Both the position numbers and the translations under genes were made by a program. A stretch of 64,000 nucleotides of DNA from Asticcacaulis sp. SL142. GTDB lineage: Bacteria > Pseudomonadota > Alphaproteobacteria > Caulobacterales > Caulobacteraceae. Positions 36,552-44,837 of the stretch are shown here, piece by piece (position 1 is the first letter of the stretch; every line of letters begins with the position of its first letter). The notes below the pieces were generated by a model that saw only the letters and a list, made by a program, of their open reading frames with translations, had not been told where the DNA came from and ran no database searches. Location of the stretch: positions 2,257,501 through 2,321,500 of the forward strand of contig NZ_CP113061.1 of NCBI RefSeq assembly GCF_026625745.1, in the 5' to 3' direction.

Positions 36552-36889
36552 AAACTGGCGCGTAATATCAAGAAGTTGCTGCTGCCGGAAACCAAATCTT
36601 CTGCGCGCGACAAAGCTGACGTGATCTGACAATATCCCTCTTACGGGAATTTAAAAACGGTCGTGACCCAATATGCGACAGTTTCGCGACTTAATGGTCA
36701 CATCCGCACCCGTTTACCTTATTTTATTGGGGTTAACGGGCGAAAAGGCTGGCTGCACCTTTGACTCCGGGTCTATATTAGGGTTCTATTAACGAATTGT
36801 GCATCGCACAAAACCGCTTCGATTTTTTATGCCCCCTATCGCATATTTATATCGGGTACGGCTTTATTGTGCCGGTTAAGGAGAACACA
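36552..36889. other. Intergenic region between aminotransferase gene and 75-residue gene
   Basis: Apart from the duplicated tail at 36555-36629 this 338-base stretch is AT-rich from about 36640. It contains a short inverted repeat TTGTGC-ATC-GCACAA at 36798-36812, resembling the TTTGTGC half-sites between glmM and glmS, and should hold the promoter of the gene at 36890. A ribosome-binding site AAGGAG lies just before that start. No other gene is visible. Confidence 0.6.
36555..36629 (+). pseudogene. Duplicated C-terminal tail of the aminotransferase gene
   Basis: In the same frame as the aminotransferase, one codon after its stop, the sequence reads LARNIKKLLLPETKSSARD and on to KADVI-stop. 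It repeats the gene's own AARNIKKLLLPDSK tail with many synonymous differences. It has no start or ribosome-binding site, so it is a 25-codon remnant of a second, diverged copy of the 3' end. Confidence 0.88.
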
Positions 36890-37117
36890 ATGGTCAGCCT
36901 TCAGTACGACTTGAGTTCAGAATCTGAGAGTGACGCTTTCTTCGGTGCGTTTTTCAAGTTTGTTGAAGCCGCTGCCGTGCAGGATGCGGATTCCATTTCG
37001 ATTCATTCCGATCCCGCCGGTGACCATCAGGTCAAGGTCATTACCTTTGAAGACGCGGGTCTGGCTGATCAGTTCGAGACCTATTGGTCGCAGCGCCGCC
37101 GCTGGTTGGGTCTTTAA
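36890..37117 (+). CDS. 75-residue acidic protein of unknown function
   Basis: I do not recognise the family. The protein is acidic (MVSLQYDLSSESESDAFF start) and mixed alpha/beta in appearance, ending in FETYWSQRRRWLGL, with no signal or membrane segment. The start at 36890 is chosen because of a strong AAGGAG site 7-8 bases upstream; the open frame runs further upstream without support. It precedes the glycosyltransferase gene by 42 bases and may be co-transcribed. Confidence 0.75.
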   Translation: MVSLQYDLSSESESDAFFGAFFKFVEAAAVQDADSISIHSDPAGDHQVKVITFEDAGLADQFETYWSQRRRWLGL

Positions 37118-37159
37118 CACCGGTCTTTAAATATTTACTGGTCTTTGCCATAAAGGCTT

Positions 37160-38428
37160 ATGCTTAATATCCGCAGTATTCCGCTCAAATACCGCCTGCC
37201 CCTCATTCATGGCGGCATTCTGGGACTGGCGCGCCTCAAATCCGGCCCATGGCGCAAAGCCGCCGACAGTGATGTGCCCACACCGGGGCCGGTGCTGGTC
37301 TCCGGTTTCCTGAACGAATCCTCCGGCATTGCCCGTGGCGGTCAGTTGTCGCTGAAAGGCTTTCAAGCCGCAGGTTACGCGCCTGTCGTTCACGATCTGC
37401 GCACCGCGTTTAAGCACTTTATTGATGGCAAGGCCCGCCTTCCCGACATGGCGCCCGGCGGTGTGTGGTATATTCATGCCAACTCCCCCGAAGTCATGGT
37501 CGCCTTCCTGGCCCATGCGCCGGATCAGTGGGCGGACCGCTACCGCATTGCCTATTGGGCGTGGGAAACGCCTAAAGCGCCCGATTATTGGGTATGGACG
37601 GCGGATTATCTGCATGAAATCTGGGTACCAAGCGTCTTTGTACGTGACGGGGTTAAACGTGCCTTTGAAGCCGCTAACCGGCCTGATCTGACGCCGCGTC
37701 TGCGGGTCATGCCGCACCCAATGTTTGATGTCGATCAGGCGCGCCCCGACCGCGACCGCTTTGGGTTGAGCCATGACCGGACTGAGTTTTTGTGTCTGTT
37801 CGATGCCAAATCGTCTTCGGCGCGCAAGAATCCGTGGGCGGTGCTGGAGGCGTGGATCAAAGCTTTTCCGGCCTCCTGTGATACGGCCCGACTGACCTTA
37901 AAAGTTCAGGACTTACGCCGAGATCCTGATATCGCCGCCCGCCTTGATAGCTATATGTCCGGGCGTGACGATATTCGCTTTTTCACCGAGCGCCTGAGCG
38001 ATACCGATATCAATAATTTCATGGCGTCGTTTGATGCCCTGATTTCGCTGCATCGTGCCGAAGGCTTTGGCCTGACGTTGGCCGAAGCCATGACGCTGGG
38101 GGTCAGCGTGATCGCCACCGGCTGGTCCGGCAATGTCGATTTTATGGATGAAGCGTCAGCTTATCTGATCCCGTCACGGCTGATTGAGATCAAAGACCCG
38201 ACCGGCACCTATGAGCCGTTCCGCCCGTTCTGGATTGCGCGCGACCATGAACAGGTCTGGGCCGATCCCGATGTGGATGCCGCCGCAGAGGCGATTGTGA
38301 GCGTCACCAATGATCCGGAGCTTAGGGCGCTAAAAGCGGACGCCGCCAAGGCTCGTATCCGCGATGTCAACGATGCCTGGACAGCAGAGGCTTTGAGCGC
38401 TTTACCTTTCAACGGTTGGCTAAAATAA
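37160..38428 (+). CDS. Glycosyltransferase (GT-B fold, GT4-like)
   Basis: 422 residues. Family role: transfers a sugar from a nucleotide donor, typically in cell-surface polysaccharide synthesis; acceptor unknown. Seen: an N-terminal half including SGFLNESSGIARGGQLSLKGF and WAWETPKAP, and the C-terminal donor-binding half with FDAKSSSARKNPWAVLEAW and the E-x7-E motif HRAEGFGLTLAEAMTLG, then ATGWSGNVDFMDE. No membrane segment. No other surface-sugar genes are adjacent, so the pathway cannot be named. Confidence 0.88.
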   Translation: MLNIRSIPLKYRLPLIHGGILGLARLKSGPWRKAADSDVPTPGPVLVSGFLNESSGIARGGQLSLKGFQAAGYAPVVHDLRTAFKHFIDGKARLPDMAPGGVWYIHANSPEVMVAFLAHAPDQWADRYRIAYWAWETPKAPDYWVWTADYLHEIWVPSVFVRDGVKRAFEAANRPDLTPRLRVMPHPMFDVDQARPDRDRFGLSHDRTEFLCLFDAKSSSARKNPWAVLEAWIKAFPASCDTARLTLKVQDLRRDPDIAARLDSYMSGRDDIRFFTERLSDTDINNFMASFDALISLHRAEGFGLTLAEAMTLGVSVIATGWSGNVDFMDEASAYLIPSRLIEIKDPTGTYEPFRPFWIARDHEQVWADPDVDAAAEAIVSVTNDPELRALKADAAKARIRDVNDAWTAEALSALPFNGWLK

Positions 38429-38490
38429 TTCAAAATCAAAAGTAAAATCGAGTGAAGGGCCTCCCCAAACCCGATTTTTCAAAACTGATC

Positions 38491-38531
38491 CCGTGAAAAG
38501 TACACTGAGCGCAGCGAAGGACTTTTTACGG
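38491..38531. terminator. Hairpin downstream of convergent dapB and glycosyltransferase genes
   Basis: An 11-bp stem with one G-T wobble (CCGTGAAAAGT, 38491-38501, with ACTTTTTACGG, 38521-38531) encloses the loop segment ACTGAGCGCAGCGAAGG. It lies 3 bases past the dapB stop in the minus direction and could terminate both genes. The loop sequence is a common repeat motif in many proteobacteria, so this may be a dispersed repeat as well. Confidence 0.65.
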
Positions 38532-38534
38532 AGG

Positions 38535-39290
38535 TCAATTAAACCCTAAAACGTCCTGCATGTCATAGGCCCCGGCAGGTTTATCTGCCGCCCACAGGGC
38601 GGCCTCGATAGCGCCCCGCGCAAACAGGGTGCGGTCACGCGCCGAGTGCGACAAGGTGATAATCTCGTCTTCCGACGCAAACAGCACGCTATGTTCCCCG
38701 ATAATGCCGCCGCCGCGAATGACGCTAAAACCAATCGTACCGTCCACGCGCTGACCGGTCAGGCCGTCGCGGGCGGCGACCTTGGCTTCGCCCAGATCGA
38801 CCTCACGACCGATAGCCGCCGCCTGCCCCAGCATCAGGGCAGTGCCGGACGGCGCATCGACCTTACGCTTATGGTGAGCCTCAAGGACTTCGATGTCCCA
38901 GTCTTCGGCGGGCAGCTTGGCCGCGGCCTGTTTGACCAGCCCCATCAGCATGTTGACGCCGAGCGAGAAATTACCGGCGCGCACAATGGTTACCCGATCG
39001 GTCAGGGTTTTCAGCGACTGTTCTTCGGCAGGCATCCAGCCGGTCGAGCCAATAATGTGCGCCAAAGGCTTGCCGCGGGTCTCGCCTTCGTCCGCACAGG
39101 CATGGGCAATGTCGATACTGGCATAGGGGGTGGTGAAATCGATGACCGCATCAGCCCCCGACAGGTCAATCACATCGCCCTTATCGAAGGCGGTTGCGAC
39201 CTCAAACCCGCGTTCATTCAGCACCTTAAGCACGGCCTGACCCATGCGCCCGCGCGCACCGGCAACTGCAAAGCGGAGGGTTTGGGTCAT
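38535..39290 (-). CDS. dapB: 4-hydroxy-tetrahydrodipicolinate reductase
   Basis: NAD(P)H-dependent step of lysine and diaminopimelate synthesis. 251 residues. Seen: the nucleotide-binding VAGARGRMGQAVL, DFTTPYASIDIAHAC, GSTGWMPAEEQ, NFSLGVNMLM, and the active-site segment EAHHKRKVDAPSGTALML. Transcribed away from dnaJ; a MITE-like element fills most of the 202-base gap upstream and may carry or separate its promoter. Confidence 0.97.
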   Translation of the reverse strand: MTQTLRFAVAGARGRMGQAVLKVLNERGFEVATAFDKGDVIDLSGADAVIDFTTPYASIDIAHACADEGETRGKPLAHIIGSTGWMPAEEQSLKTLTDRVTIVRAGNFSLGVNMLMGLVKQAAAKLPAEDWDIEVLEAHHKRKVDAPSGTALMLGQAAAIGREVDLGEAKVAARDGLTGQRVDGTIGFSVIRGGGIIGEHSVLFASEDEIITLSHSARDRTLFARGAIEAALWAADKPAGAYDMQDVLGFN

Positions 39291-39310
39291 GGAGGTGTCT
39301 CCGAATATTA

Positions 39311-39487
39311 AAGAACCTCCCCTCTTGGAGGGGAGCCGGGCGACCGGTGGCGGGGACCGCCAGCGTTAGCGCAGCGGTGGTGGGGTAACTACAGGCAACA
39401 AAATGAATTGTATAGGCAGTTTACCCCCTCTTTTATTTGATGTCATGACATCAAATAAAAGCTCCCCCTCCAAGAGGGGGAGTTCTT
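39311..39487. repeat. 177-bp MITE-like element between dnaJ and dapB
   Basis: The ends are 24-bp inverted repeats with two mismatches in the middle part: the left reads AAGAACCTCCCCTCTTGGAG and the right end is its near-exact reverse complement, finishing GGGGGAGTTCTT. Each end is also a hairpin (CTCCCCTC/GAGGGGAG at 39317-39335; CTCCCCCTC/GAGGGGGAG at 39462-39482). The interior has a 32-bp perfect palindrome at 39430-39461, centred on TGTCATGACA and AT-rich in its arms. There is no ORF. The right end lies 5 bases from the dnaJ stop codon. Confidence 0.85.
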
Positions 39488-39492
39488 AAGTC

Positions 39493-40656
39493 CTACTGCG
39501 CCGCAGCACCCGTGATATCTTCCCAGAAGCGTTTGGCCTTTTTCATAAAGCCCTGACTTTGGGAATTTTGCTCCTCTTCGGCCAAGGTCGCAAACTCACG
39601 CATCAGTTCTTTCTGGCGGGCATTGAGACGGGTCGGGGTTTCAACAAACAGTTCCACCAGCAGATCGCCTTTTTGGCGGCCATTAAGCGCCGGCATACCC
39701 TTGCCCTTGATCTTGACCTTGTGGCCGGTCTGCGCCCCTTCGGGGATAGCGACCTCCAGCTTGCATTGACCGTCGCAACCGGCCCCGCCCATCAGGCACG
39801 GCACTTCGATATTGCCGCCCAGCACCGCAGTCGCCATCGCCACCGGAATGGAACAATGCAGATCAAGACCGTCGCGTTCAAACAGGTCATGCTCGGCCAC
39901 GCTCAGGAAGATATAGAGATCACCCTTGGGGCCGCCGCGCGTTCCGGCCTGACCTTCGCCGGTCAGACGGATACGCGCACCGTCATCGACGCCGGCGGGA
40001 ATACGGACATTGAGCTTACGGTCGGCGCGCACCTGACCGTGACCGCGACAATTGGTGCAGGGGTCCTTGATGACCTGCCCCTGACCGTTACAGGTCGGGC
40101 AGGTGCGTTCCACCGCAAAGAAACCATTGGTAGAGCGCACACGGCCCTGACCGCCGCAGGTGTGACAGGTCTGAGGCTTTGAGCCCGCCTTAGCCCCAGT
40201 GCCGTCGCAGACCTCACAGGTAAGCGTCGTCGGCACATTGATTTCAACGTCTGCGCCGGTATAGGCCTGTTCTAATGAGATTTCGTAGTCAAAGCGGACA
40301 TCCGCGCCGCGCTGTGGGCCTTGGGGGCGACGCCCGCCGCCGCCAAAAATATCGCCGAACATTTCCGAGAAAATATCTTCGACATTGTCAAAGCCTGCGC
40401 CCCCGCGTCCACCGCCAAAGCCGCCTTGCTGGCCATTCACACCAGCATGACCATAGCGGTCATAAGCCGCGCGTTTGTTAGGGTCCGACAGTACCGAATA
40501 GGCTTCGTTGACTTCCTTGAAGCGGCCTTCGGCGTCGCCATCACCCTGATTACGGTCAGGATGATGCTCCATAGCCTTTTTACGAAAGGCCGATTTCAGC
40601 GCCGCATCGTCCGCATCGCGCGCGACGCCCAGAATTTCGTAATAATCACGCGCCAT
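39493..40656 (-). CDS. dnaJ: Chaperone DnaJ
   Basis: Hsp40 co-chaperone that delivers unfolded proteins to DnaK. 387 residues from the chosen start (MARDYYEILGV, ATG at 40656); the open frame extends 8 codons further to 40680 but that is not conserved. Seen: the J domain with HHPDRNQGD, a Gly-rich linker, four zinc-binding CxxCxGxG repeats (CEVCDGTGAK, CHTCGGQGRV, CPTCNGQGQV, CTNCRGHGQV), and the C-terminal substrate-binding domains. 149 bases downstream of dnaK, with a terminator between them. Confidence 0.97.
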   Translation of the reverse strand: MARDYYEILGVARDADDAALKSAFRKKAMEHHPDRNQGDGDAEGRFKEVNEAYSVLSDPNKRAAYDRYGHAGVNGQQGGFGGGRGGAGFDNVEDIFSEMFGDIFGGGGRRPQGPQRGADVRFDYEISLEQAYTGADVEINVPTTLTCEVCDGTGAKAGSKPQTCHTCGGQGRVRSTNGFFAVERTCPTCNGQGQVIKDPCTNCRGHGQVRADRKLNVRIPAGVDDGARIRLTGEGQAGTRGGPKGDLYIFLSVAEHDLFERDGLDLHCSIPVAMATAVLGGNIEVPCLMGGAGCDGQCKLEVAIPEGAQTGHKVKIKGKGMPALNGRQKGDLLVELFVETPTRLNARQKELMREFATLAEEEQNSQSQGFMKKAKRFWEDITGAAAQ

Positions 40657-40750
40657 GTGAGGACGTGTCCTTTGATTCAATCTTCTAACTTCTCTGCAAA
40701 AGCCATACCCAACCGCAGACCCACAGAGAGCTTAAACCCGCACTACTCAT

Positions 40751-40785
40751 AAAAAAGGGGAGTCTTCGGATTCCAAAGACTCCCC
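40751..40785 (-). terminator. Intrinsic terminator downstream of dnaK
   Basis: Read on the minus strand: a perfect 10-bp stem (GGGGAGTCTT / AAGACTCCCC, 40757-40766 with 40776-40785) with a 9-base loop, followed by six U (AAAAAA on the plus strand at 40751-40756). It lies 20 bases after dnaK, so dnaJ transcription probably depends on readthrough, giving less DnaJ than DnaK, or on its own promoter. Confidence 0.9.
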
Positions 40786-40805
40786 CTGTTTAGGTAAACG
40801 CCCGC

Positions 40806-42707
40806 TTAGGCGCTTTTCTTGTCGTCGCCGTCAACTTCTTCAAAGTCGGCATCAACGACGCCGTCGTCGGCCTGAGCCGCATCATCGGCCTCTTCGCCAG
40901 ATCCTTGCGCGGCATACATGGCTTCACCCAGTTTCATGGATGCGGTCAGCAGCGCCTGATGCTTAGCCTTGATATCTTCGACATCTTCGCCGTCCTTGGC
41001 CGACTTAAGGTCAGACAGGGCGGTCTCAATCGCCGCCTTGTCATCAGCGCCGATCTTGGCACCGAAGTCCTTGACGGCCTTTTCGGTCGAATGGATCAGG
41101 GCATCGGCCTGGTTGCGGGCTTCGATCAGGGCCTTGCGCTTTTCGTCCTCAGCCTTGTTGGCTTCGGCGTCCTTGACCATCTGCTCGATATCGGCATCCG
41201 ACAGGCCGCCATTGGCCTGAATACGGATCGAGTGCTCTTTGTTCGTCGCCTTGTCCTTGGCGTGAACCTGCACGATGCCGTTGGCGTCGATGTCAAAGGT
41301 CACTTCGATCTGCGGAATACCGCGCGGTGCGGGCGGAATACCGACGAGGTCGAACTGACCCAGCAGCTTGTTATCGGCCGCCATCGGACGCTCGCCCTGG
41401 AAGCAGCGGATCGTCACGGCCGACTGATTGTCATCAGCGGTCGAGAAGGTCTGCGACTTCTTGGTAGGGATGGTGGTGTTGCGTTCGATCAACGGGGTGA
41501 ACACGCCACCGAGGGTCTCAATCCCAAGCGTCAGCGGCGTCACGTCGAGCAGCAGCACGTCCTTGACGTCGCCTTGCAGAACACCGGCCTGAATAGCGGC
41601 ACCAAGGGCCACAACTTCGTCCGGGTTCACACCCTTGTGCGGCTCACGACCGAACAGGTTTTTCACGGCCTCAGCCACCTTCGGCATGCGGGTCATACCA
41701 CCGACGAGGACGACTTCGTCAATGTCGGACGCCTTCAGACCGGCATCTTTCATGGCTTGCTGGCACGGCGCGATCGTCTTCTGGATCAGATCTTCGACCA
41801 GAGATTCCAGCTTGGCGCGGGTCAGCTTGAGGTTCAGGTGCAGTGGACCCGACGCGTTCATCGAGATGAACGGCAGGTTCAGGTCGTACTGAGCGACCGT
41901 CGACAGTTCCTTCTTAGCCTTTTCCGCCTCTTCTTTCAGGCGTTGCAGGGCCAGCTTGTCGGAGCGCAGATCGACGCCGTTTTCCTTTTTGAACTCGTCA
42001 GCCAGATAGTCAACGACACGCATGTCGAAGTCTTCACCGCCGAGGAACGTGTCACCGTTGGTAGACTTCACTTCAAACACGCCGTCACCGATCTCAAGGA
42101 TCGACACGTCGAAGGTGCCGCCGCCGAGGTCATAAACCGCGATCTTCTTGTTGTGGTCTTTGTCGAGGCCGTAAGCCAGAGCAGCCGCCGTCGGCTCGTT
42201 GATGATACGCAGAACTTCTAGGCCCGCGATCTTACCGGCATCCTTGGTGGCCTGACGCTGGGCGTCGTTAAAATAGGCAGGCACCGTGATGACAGCTTGC
42301 GTTACCGTTTCACCCAGATAGGCTTCGGCATCTTCCTTAAGCTTCATCAGCGTGAAGGCGGAAATCTGCTGGGGCGAATAGTCCTTGCCGTGGGCCTTGA
42401 CCCAGGCGTCGCCGTTCGGGCCCTTGGAGATTTCGTAGGGCACCATGCCCTTGTCCTTCTCGACCATAGGGTCGTTGCTCTTGCGGCCAATCAGGCGCTT
42501 GATAGCAAAGAAGGTATTTGAAGGGTTGGTCACAGCCTGCCGCTTGGCGGGTTGGCCGACCAGACGCTCGCCGTCGTCCATAAGGGCAACCACGGACGGG
42601 GTCGTGCGCACACCTTCGGCGTTCTCAATAACCTTGGGATTCTTGCCATCCATTACGGCCACGCACGAATTGGTGGTGCCGAGGTCAATACCGATGATCT
42701 TGCTCAT
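40806..42707 (-). CDS. dnaK: Molecular chaperone DnaK (Hsp70)
   Basis: ATP-dependent chaperone, 633 residues. Seen: [38 protein letters not shown], the hydrolysis-loop [33 protein letters not shown], the linker [17 protein letters not shown], and the substrate-binding domain ([18 protein letters not shown]); the C-terminal lid ends in an acidic [11 protein letters not shown] tail. Heat-shock regulated in relatives; a possible sigma-32-like promoter lies about 220 bases upstream. Confidence 0.99.
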   Translation of the reverse strand: MSKIIGIDLGTTNSCVAVMDGKNPKVIENAEGVRTTPSVVALMDDGERLVGQPAKRQAVTNPSNTFFAIKRLIGRKSNDPMVEKDKGMVPYEISKGPNGDAWVKAHGKDYSPQQISAFTLMKLKEDAEAYLGETVTQAVITVPAYFNDAQRQATKDAGKIAGLEVLRIINEPTAAALAYGLDKDHNKKIAVYDLGGGTFDVSILEIGDGVFEVKSTNGDTFLGGEDFDMRVVDYLADEFKKENGVDLRSDKLALQRLKEEAEKAKKELSTVAQYDLNLPFISMNASGPLHLNLKLTRAKLESLVEDLIQKTIAPCQQAMKDAGLKASDIDEVVLVGGMTRMPKVAEAVKNLFGREPHKGVNPDEVVALGAAIQAGVLQGDVKDVLLLDVTPLTLGIETLGGVFTPLIERNTTIPTKKSQTFSTADDNQSAVTIRCFQGERPMAADNKLLGQFDLVGIPPAPRGIPQIEVTFDIDANGIVQVHAKDKATNKEHSIRIQANGGLSDADIEQMVKDAEANKAEDEKRKALIEARNQADALIHSTEKAVKDFGAKIGADDKAAIETALSDLKSAKDGEDVEDIKAKHQALLTASMKLGEAMYAAQGSGEEADDAAQADDGVVDADFEEVDGDDKKSA

Positions 42708-43084
42708 GAGGTTTAAGTCTACTCCGTTATGGCGAATGGGTTTATCGAGCCTTATGCGTTAAGCGCTGCGAATGTCCATCCCCGAAAAGCTGAAATTGAG
42801 GATTTTTTCAAGAGGTGTCTCCTGAAAACCTAAAGCGGATATGGGAACACTCATAGGATGCGCAAGGCCTATAGTCACAAATTTCTTACGGTCTTTCGGC
42901 CCGGAATTTCACAACCGCACCCATAGATATGTAGCCCATACGGTTTCACAAGAGGTTGCACATTGAAGGCGCACAGGGCAAAATAGGTTAATAAATCATA
43001 AGCCGTCTTAGCCTTACGCCCATTTACCATACCGCTTTTTTATAAAAATCGTGCCAGATCGTGCCCAAACTATTGGAGAGTTAT
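42708..43084. other. Divergent regulatory region, dnaK and dienelactone hydrolase
   Basis: 377 bases with no convincing gene. It must hold the heat-shock control of dnaK on the minus strand and the promoter of the hydrolase on the plus strand. I see one sigma-32-like candidate (42925-42952) but no CIRCE element. The last 10 bases carry the hydrolase ribosome-binding site (GGAGAG). Confidence 0.6.
42925..42952 (-). promoter_or_regulatory. Candidate sigma-32-like promoter for dnaK
   Basis: On the minus strand CTTG (42952-42949) and CATATCT (42931-42925) are separated by exactly 17 bases, near the CTTG-N17-CATATnT pattern of heat-shock promoters in alphaproteobacteria. It would start transcription about 210 bases upstream of dnaK, a long leader, and the -35 lacks the usual AAA directly after CTTG. 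Tentative. Confidence 0.35.
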
Positions 43085-44020
43085 ATGCCCCCCGTGCTTA
43101 ACCTGACGCGACCAGAAGGCGCCGAACCGCAGGATTTTCACCTAAGCCGCCGCGGCGTGGCCGGTCTTTTCTTTGCTGGCTACGCGCTGGCGACCGGGCC
43201 TGTCCATGCGCAGGCCATAACGACGCCCACTGACGGCCTGTTTACCCAGAGCCTGAAAATCAAGACCCTGCGTTCTGAAGGCAAATACGAGATCCCGCTT
43301 TATATTGCCATGCCGGAAAAGGCTAAAAACCGACCGGTGATCATCGTCGTTTCCGAAGTGTTCGGCGTCCATGACTATATCCGCGATGTCTGCCGCCGTC
43401 TGGCCCACAAGGGCTATGTCGCCGTGGCCCCTGATTTCTTTGCCCGCAAAGGCAATGCCGCCGCGGTGACCGACTTTGAAAAGATCAAGGATCTGGTTGA
43501 ACCCGCCACCAATCGTCAGGTCATGGATGATATGACCGCCACGCTGAACTGGCTCAAGACCGATCCGGATCTGGGTCAGAAACGCGCCATGTTTGGCAAG
43601 AAGAACTTTGCCGATATGAGCCGTGTCGGTGTTACAGGCTTCTGCTGGGGTGGTGCGGTAACCTGGATGGCCGCCGCCAGCATCCCGGACGTCAAGGCCG
43701 GTGTGGCGTGGTACGGTCGCCTGCAACGCCCGCCGGTCGATCAGTTCTTAGGCAAGGAAGATCGCAAATGGCCGCTCGATGTCGTGCCAGCCCTTAACAA
43801 GCCGGTTCTGGGCCTTTACGCCTCTGACGATGCGGGCATCCCGCAGGCCGATGTCGATAAGATGAATGCTGCCCTCAAGGCCGCTAACAAACCGTCCAAC
43901 ATCATCGTTTATCCGAGCACCAAACACGCTTTCCATGCCGACTATCGCCCCAGCTATGCGGAAGGCCCGGCCAAGCAGGGGTGGGAAGAGTTGCTAAAAT
44001 GGTTCGATAAATATCTTTAA
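43085..44020 (+). CDS. Dienelactone hydrolase family protein, Tat-exported
   Basis: An alpha/beta hydrolase of about 311 residues. Seen: a twin-arginine signal (LSRRGVAGLFFAGYALATG) with an AQA cleavage site near residue 43, so it is periplasmic. Then VVSEVFGVHDYIRDVCRRLA (the conserved E), the cysteine nucleophile in GVTGFCWGGAVTW, the acid in LYASDDAGIPQADV, and histidine in YPSTKHAFHADYRPSY. The substrate is unknown; such exported members need not act on dienelactone. The start is taken at ATG 43085, 5 bases after a GGAGAG site; GTG 43061 is an unsupported longer start. It is convergent with tetR, with a shared terminator. Confidence 0.88.
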   Translation: MPPVLNLTRPEGAEPQDFHLSRRGVAGLFFAGYALATGPVHAQAITTPTDGLFTQSLKIKTLRSEGKYEIPLYIAMPEKAKNRPVIIVVSEVFGVHDYIRDVCRRLAHKGYVAVAPDFFARKGNAAAVTDFEKIKDLVEPATNRQVMDDMTATLNWLKTDPDLGQKRAMFGKKNFADMSRVGVTGFCWGGAVTWMAAASIPDVKAGVAWYGRLQRPPVDQFLGKEDRKWPLDVVPALNKPVLGLYASDDAGIPQADVDKMNAALKAANKPSNIIVYPSTKHAFHADYRPSYAEGPAKQGWEELLKWFDKYL

Positions 44021-44030
44021 ACAGGCCTCA

Positions 44031-44062
44031 AATGCCGCCAGACTATAAGGTTTGGCGGCATT
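44031..44062. terminator. Bidirectional terminator between hydrolase and tetR genes
   Basis: A perfect 10-bp stem (AATGCCGCCA, 44031-44040, with TGGCGGCATT, 44053-44062) and a 12-base loop, with A-rich sequence before and T-rich after. It lies between two convergent genes and can end both. Confidence 0.8.
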
Positions 44063-44063
44063 A

Positions 44064-44687
44064 TCATTTGCACCCGTAAGCCGCGTAAAACACCTTAACC
44101 GCCGAGGTCACCTCAACATCGATTTCAGCTTCGCTGGGCGGTTCGCCGTAATTCATGAAACGCGCCTTGAGGTGGCGGTTCTGGCACAGGGCGATGAACT
44201 GATGGGCGGCCAGTTCGACATCATCAAATTTGAACTCACCCGCCGCTTCGGCCTTGCGCAAAAACTCCACCATACGTTCGGCACCTTTTTTGGGACCAGC
44301 CTGATAAAACAGTCTGGCGACATCGGGCCAGCGCTCGGCAATCGAGGTGATCAGACGGAAATTACGCTGAGTTTTTTCGCGGGTGGTGATGCGGGCATAT
44401 TTGCGGCCCCATGACAAAAGCGAGTCGCGATAAAGCCCCTTATCGGCCAGCAATAATCCCTCGATCTCGCTCTGGTGCACGGCGCAGTGGCGCTGCACGA
44501 ACGCTTCGACTAAATCTTCTTTGCTTTTGAAGTAGTTATATAGCGTGCCCTTGGAGCCGCCAAGACGCGCCGCAATGGTGGACATGGAGGCGGCGTCAAA
44601 GCCTTCCTCATAGAAAATCTCGCTGGCCACATCGAGGATGGCCTCACGGCGCGCATCTTTATCCAATTTTACCTTTTGATCCGGCAT
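44064..44687 (-). CDS. TetR family repressor of the adjacent efflux operon
   Basis: 207 residues: an N-terminal HTH (RREAILDVASEIFYEEGFDAAS, then MSTIAARLGGSKGTLYNYFKSKEDLVEAF), which is the canonical TetR DNA-binding fold, and a ligand-binding C-terminal domain. It is divergent from the NodT-EmrA-EmrB operon, and two copies of a palindromic operator lie in the 150 bases between them. By analogy the protein represses both directions until a pump substrate binds. Inducer unknown. Confidence 0.93.
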   Translation of the reverse strand: MPDQKVKLDKDARREAILDVASEIFYEEGFDAASMSTIAARLGGSKGTLYNYFKSKEDLVEAFVQRHCAVHQSEIEGLLLADKGLYRDSLLSWGRKYARITTREKTQRNFRLITSIAERWPDVARLFYQAGPKKGAERMVEFLRKAEAAGEFKFDDVELAAHQFIALCQNRHLKARFMNYGEPPSEAEIDVEVTSAVKVFYAAYGCK

Positions 44688-44747
44688 AGTCCTGTTTTCT
44701 ATACTTCACGGGCCGGTGTCAAACCCTGCCCGTTACAAAAACTTCAT

Positions 44748-44763
44748 CGTACCGTACGGTACG
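44748..44763. promoter_or_regulatory. TetR operator 1
   Basis: A perfect 16-bp palindrome CGTACCGTACGGTACG. It shares the core CGTACCGTACGGT with the site at 44811-44825. Close to the start of tetR (its ATG is at 44687), so probably responsible for autorepression. Confidence 0.82.
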
Positions 44764-44810
44764 GTCATTGACAAACTATCATGACAGGTATAAATGCGCA
44801 AGAAAAATGA

Positions 44811-44825
44811 CCGTACCGTACGGTT
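44811..44825. promoter_or_regulatory. TetR operator 2
   Basis: CCGTACCGTACGGTT, containing the palindromic core ACCGTACGGT (44815-44824). It ends 13 bases before the first efflux gene, so it would overlap or follow the promoter. The centres of the two operators are 64 bases apart, about six helical turns, allowing cooperative or looped binding. Confidence 0.82.
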
Positions 44826-44837
44826 GTTTTAAGGATA

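Noticed and set aside
40905-42221. 438-codon open frame antisense to dnaK
   Set aside because: It lies entirely within dnaK on the other strand, has no ribosome-binding site or recognisable domain, and is expected from GC-rich codon bias.
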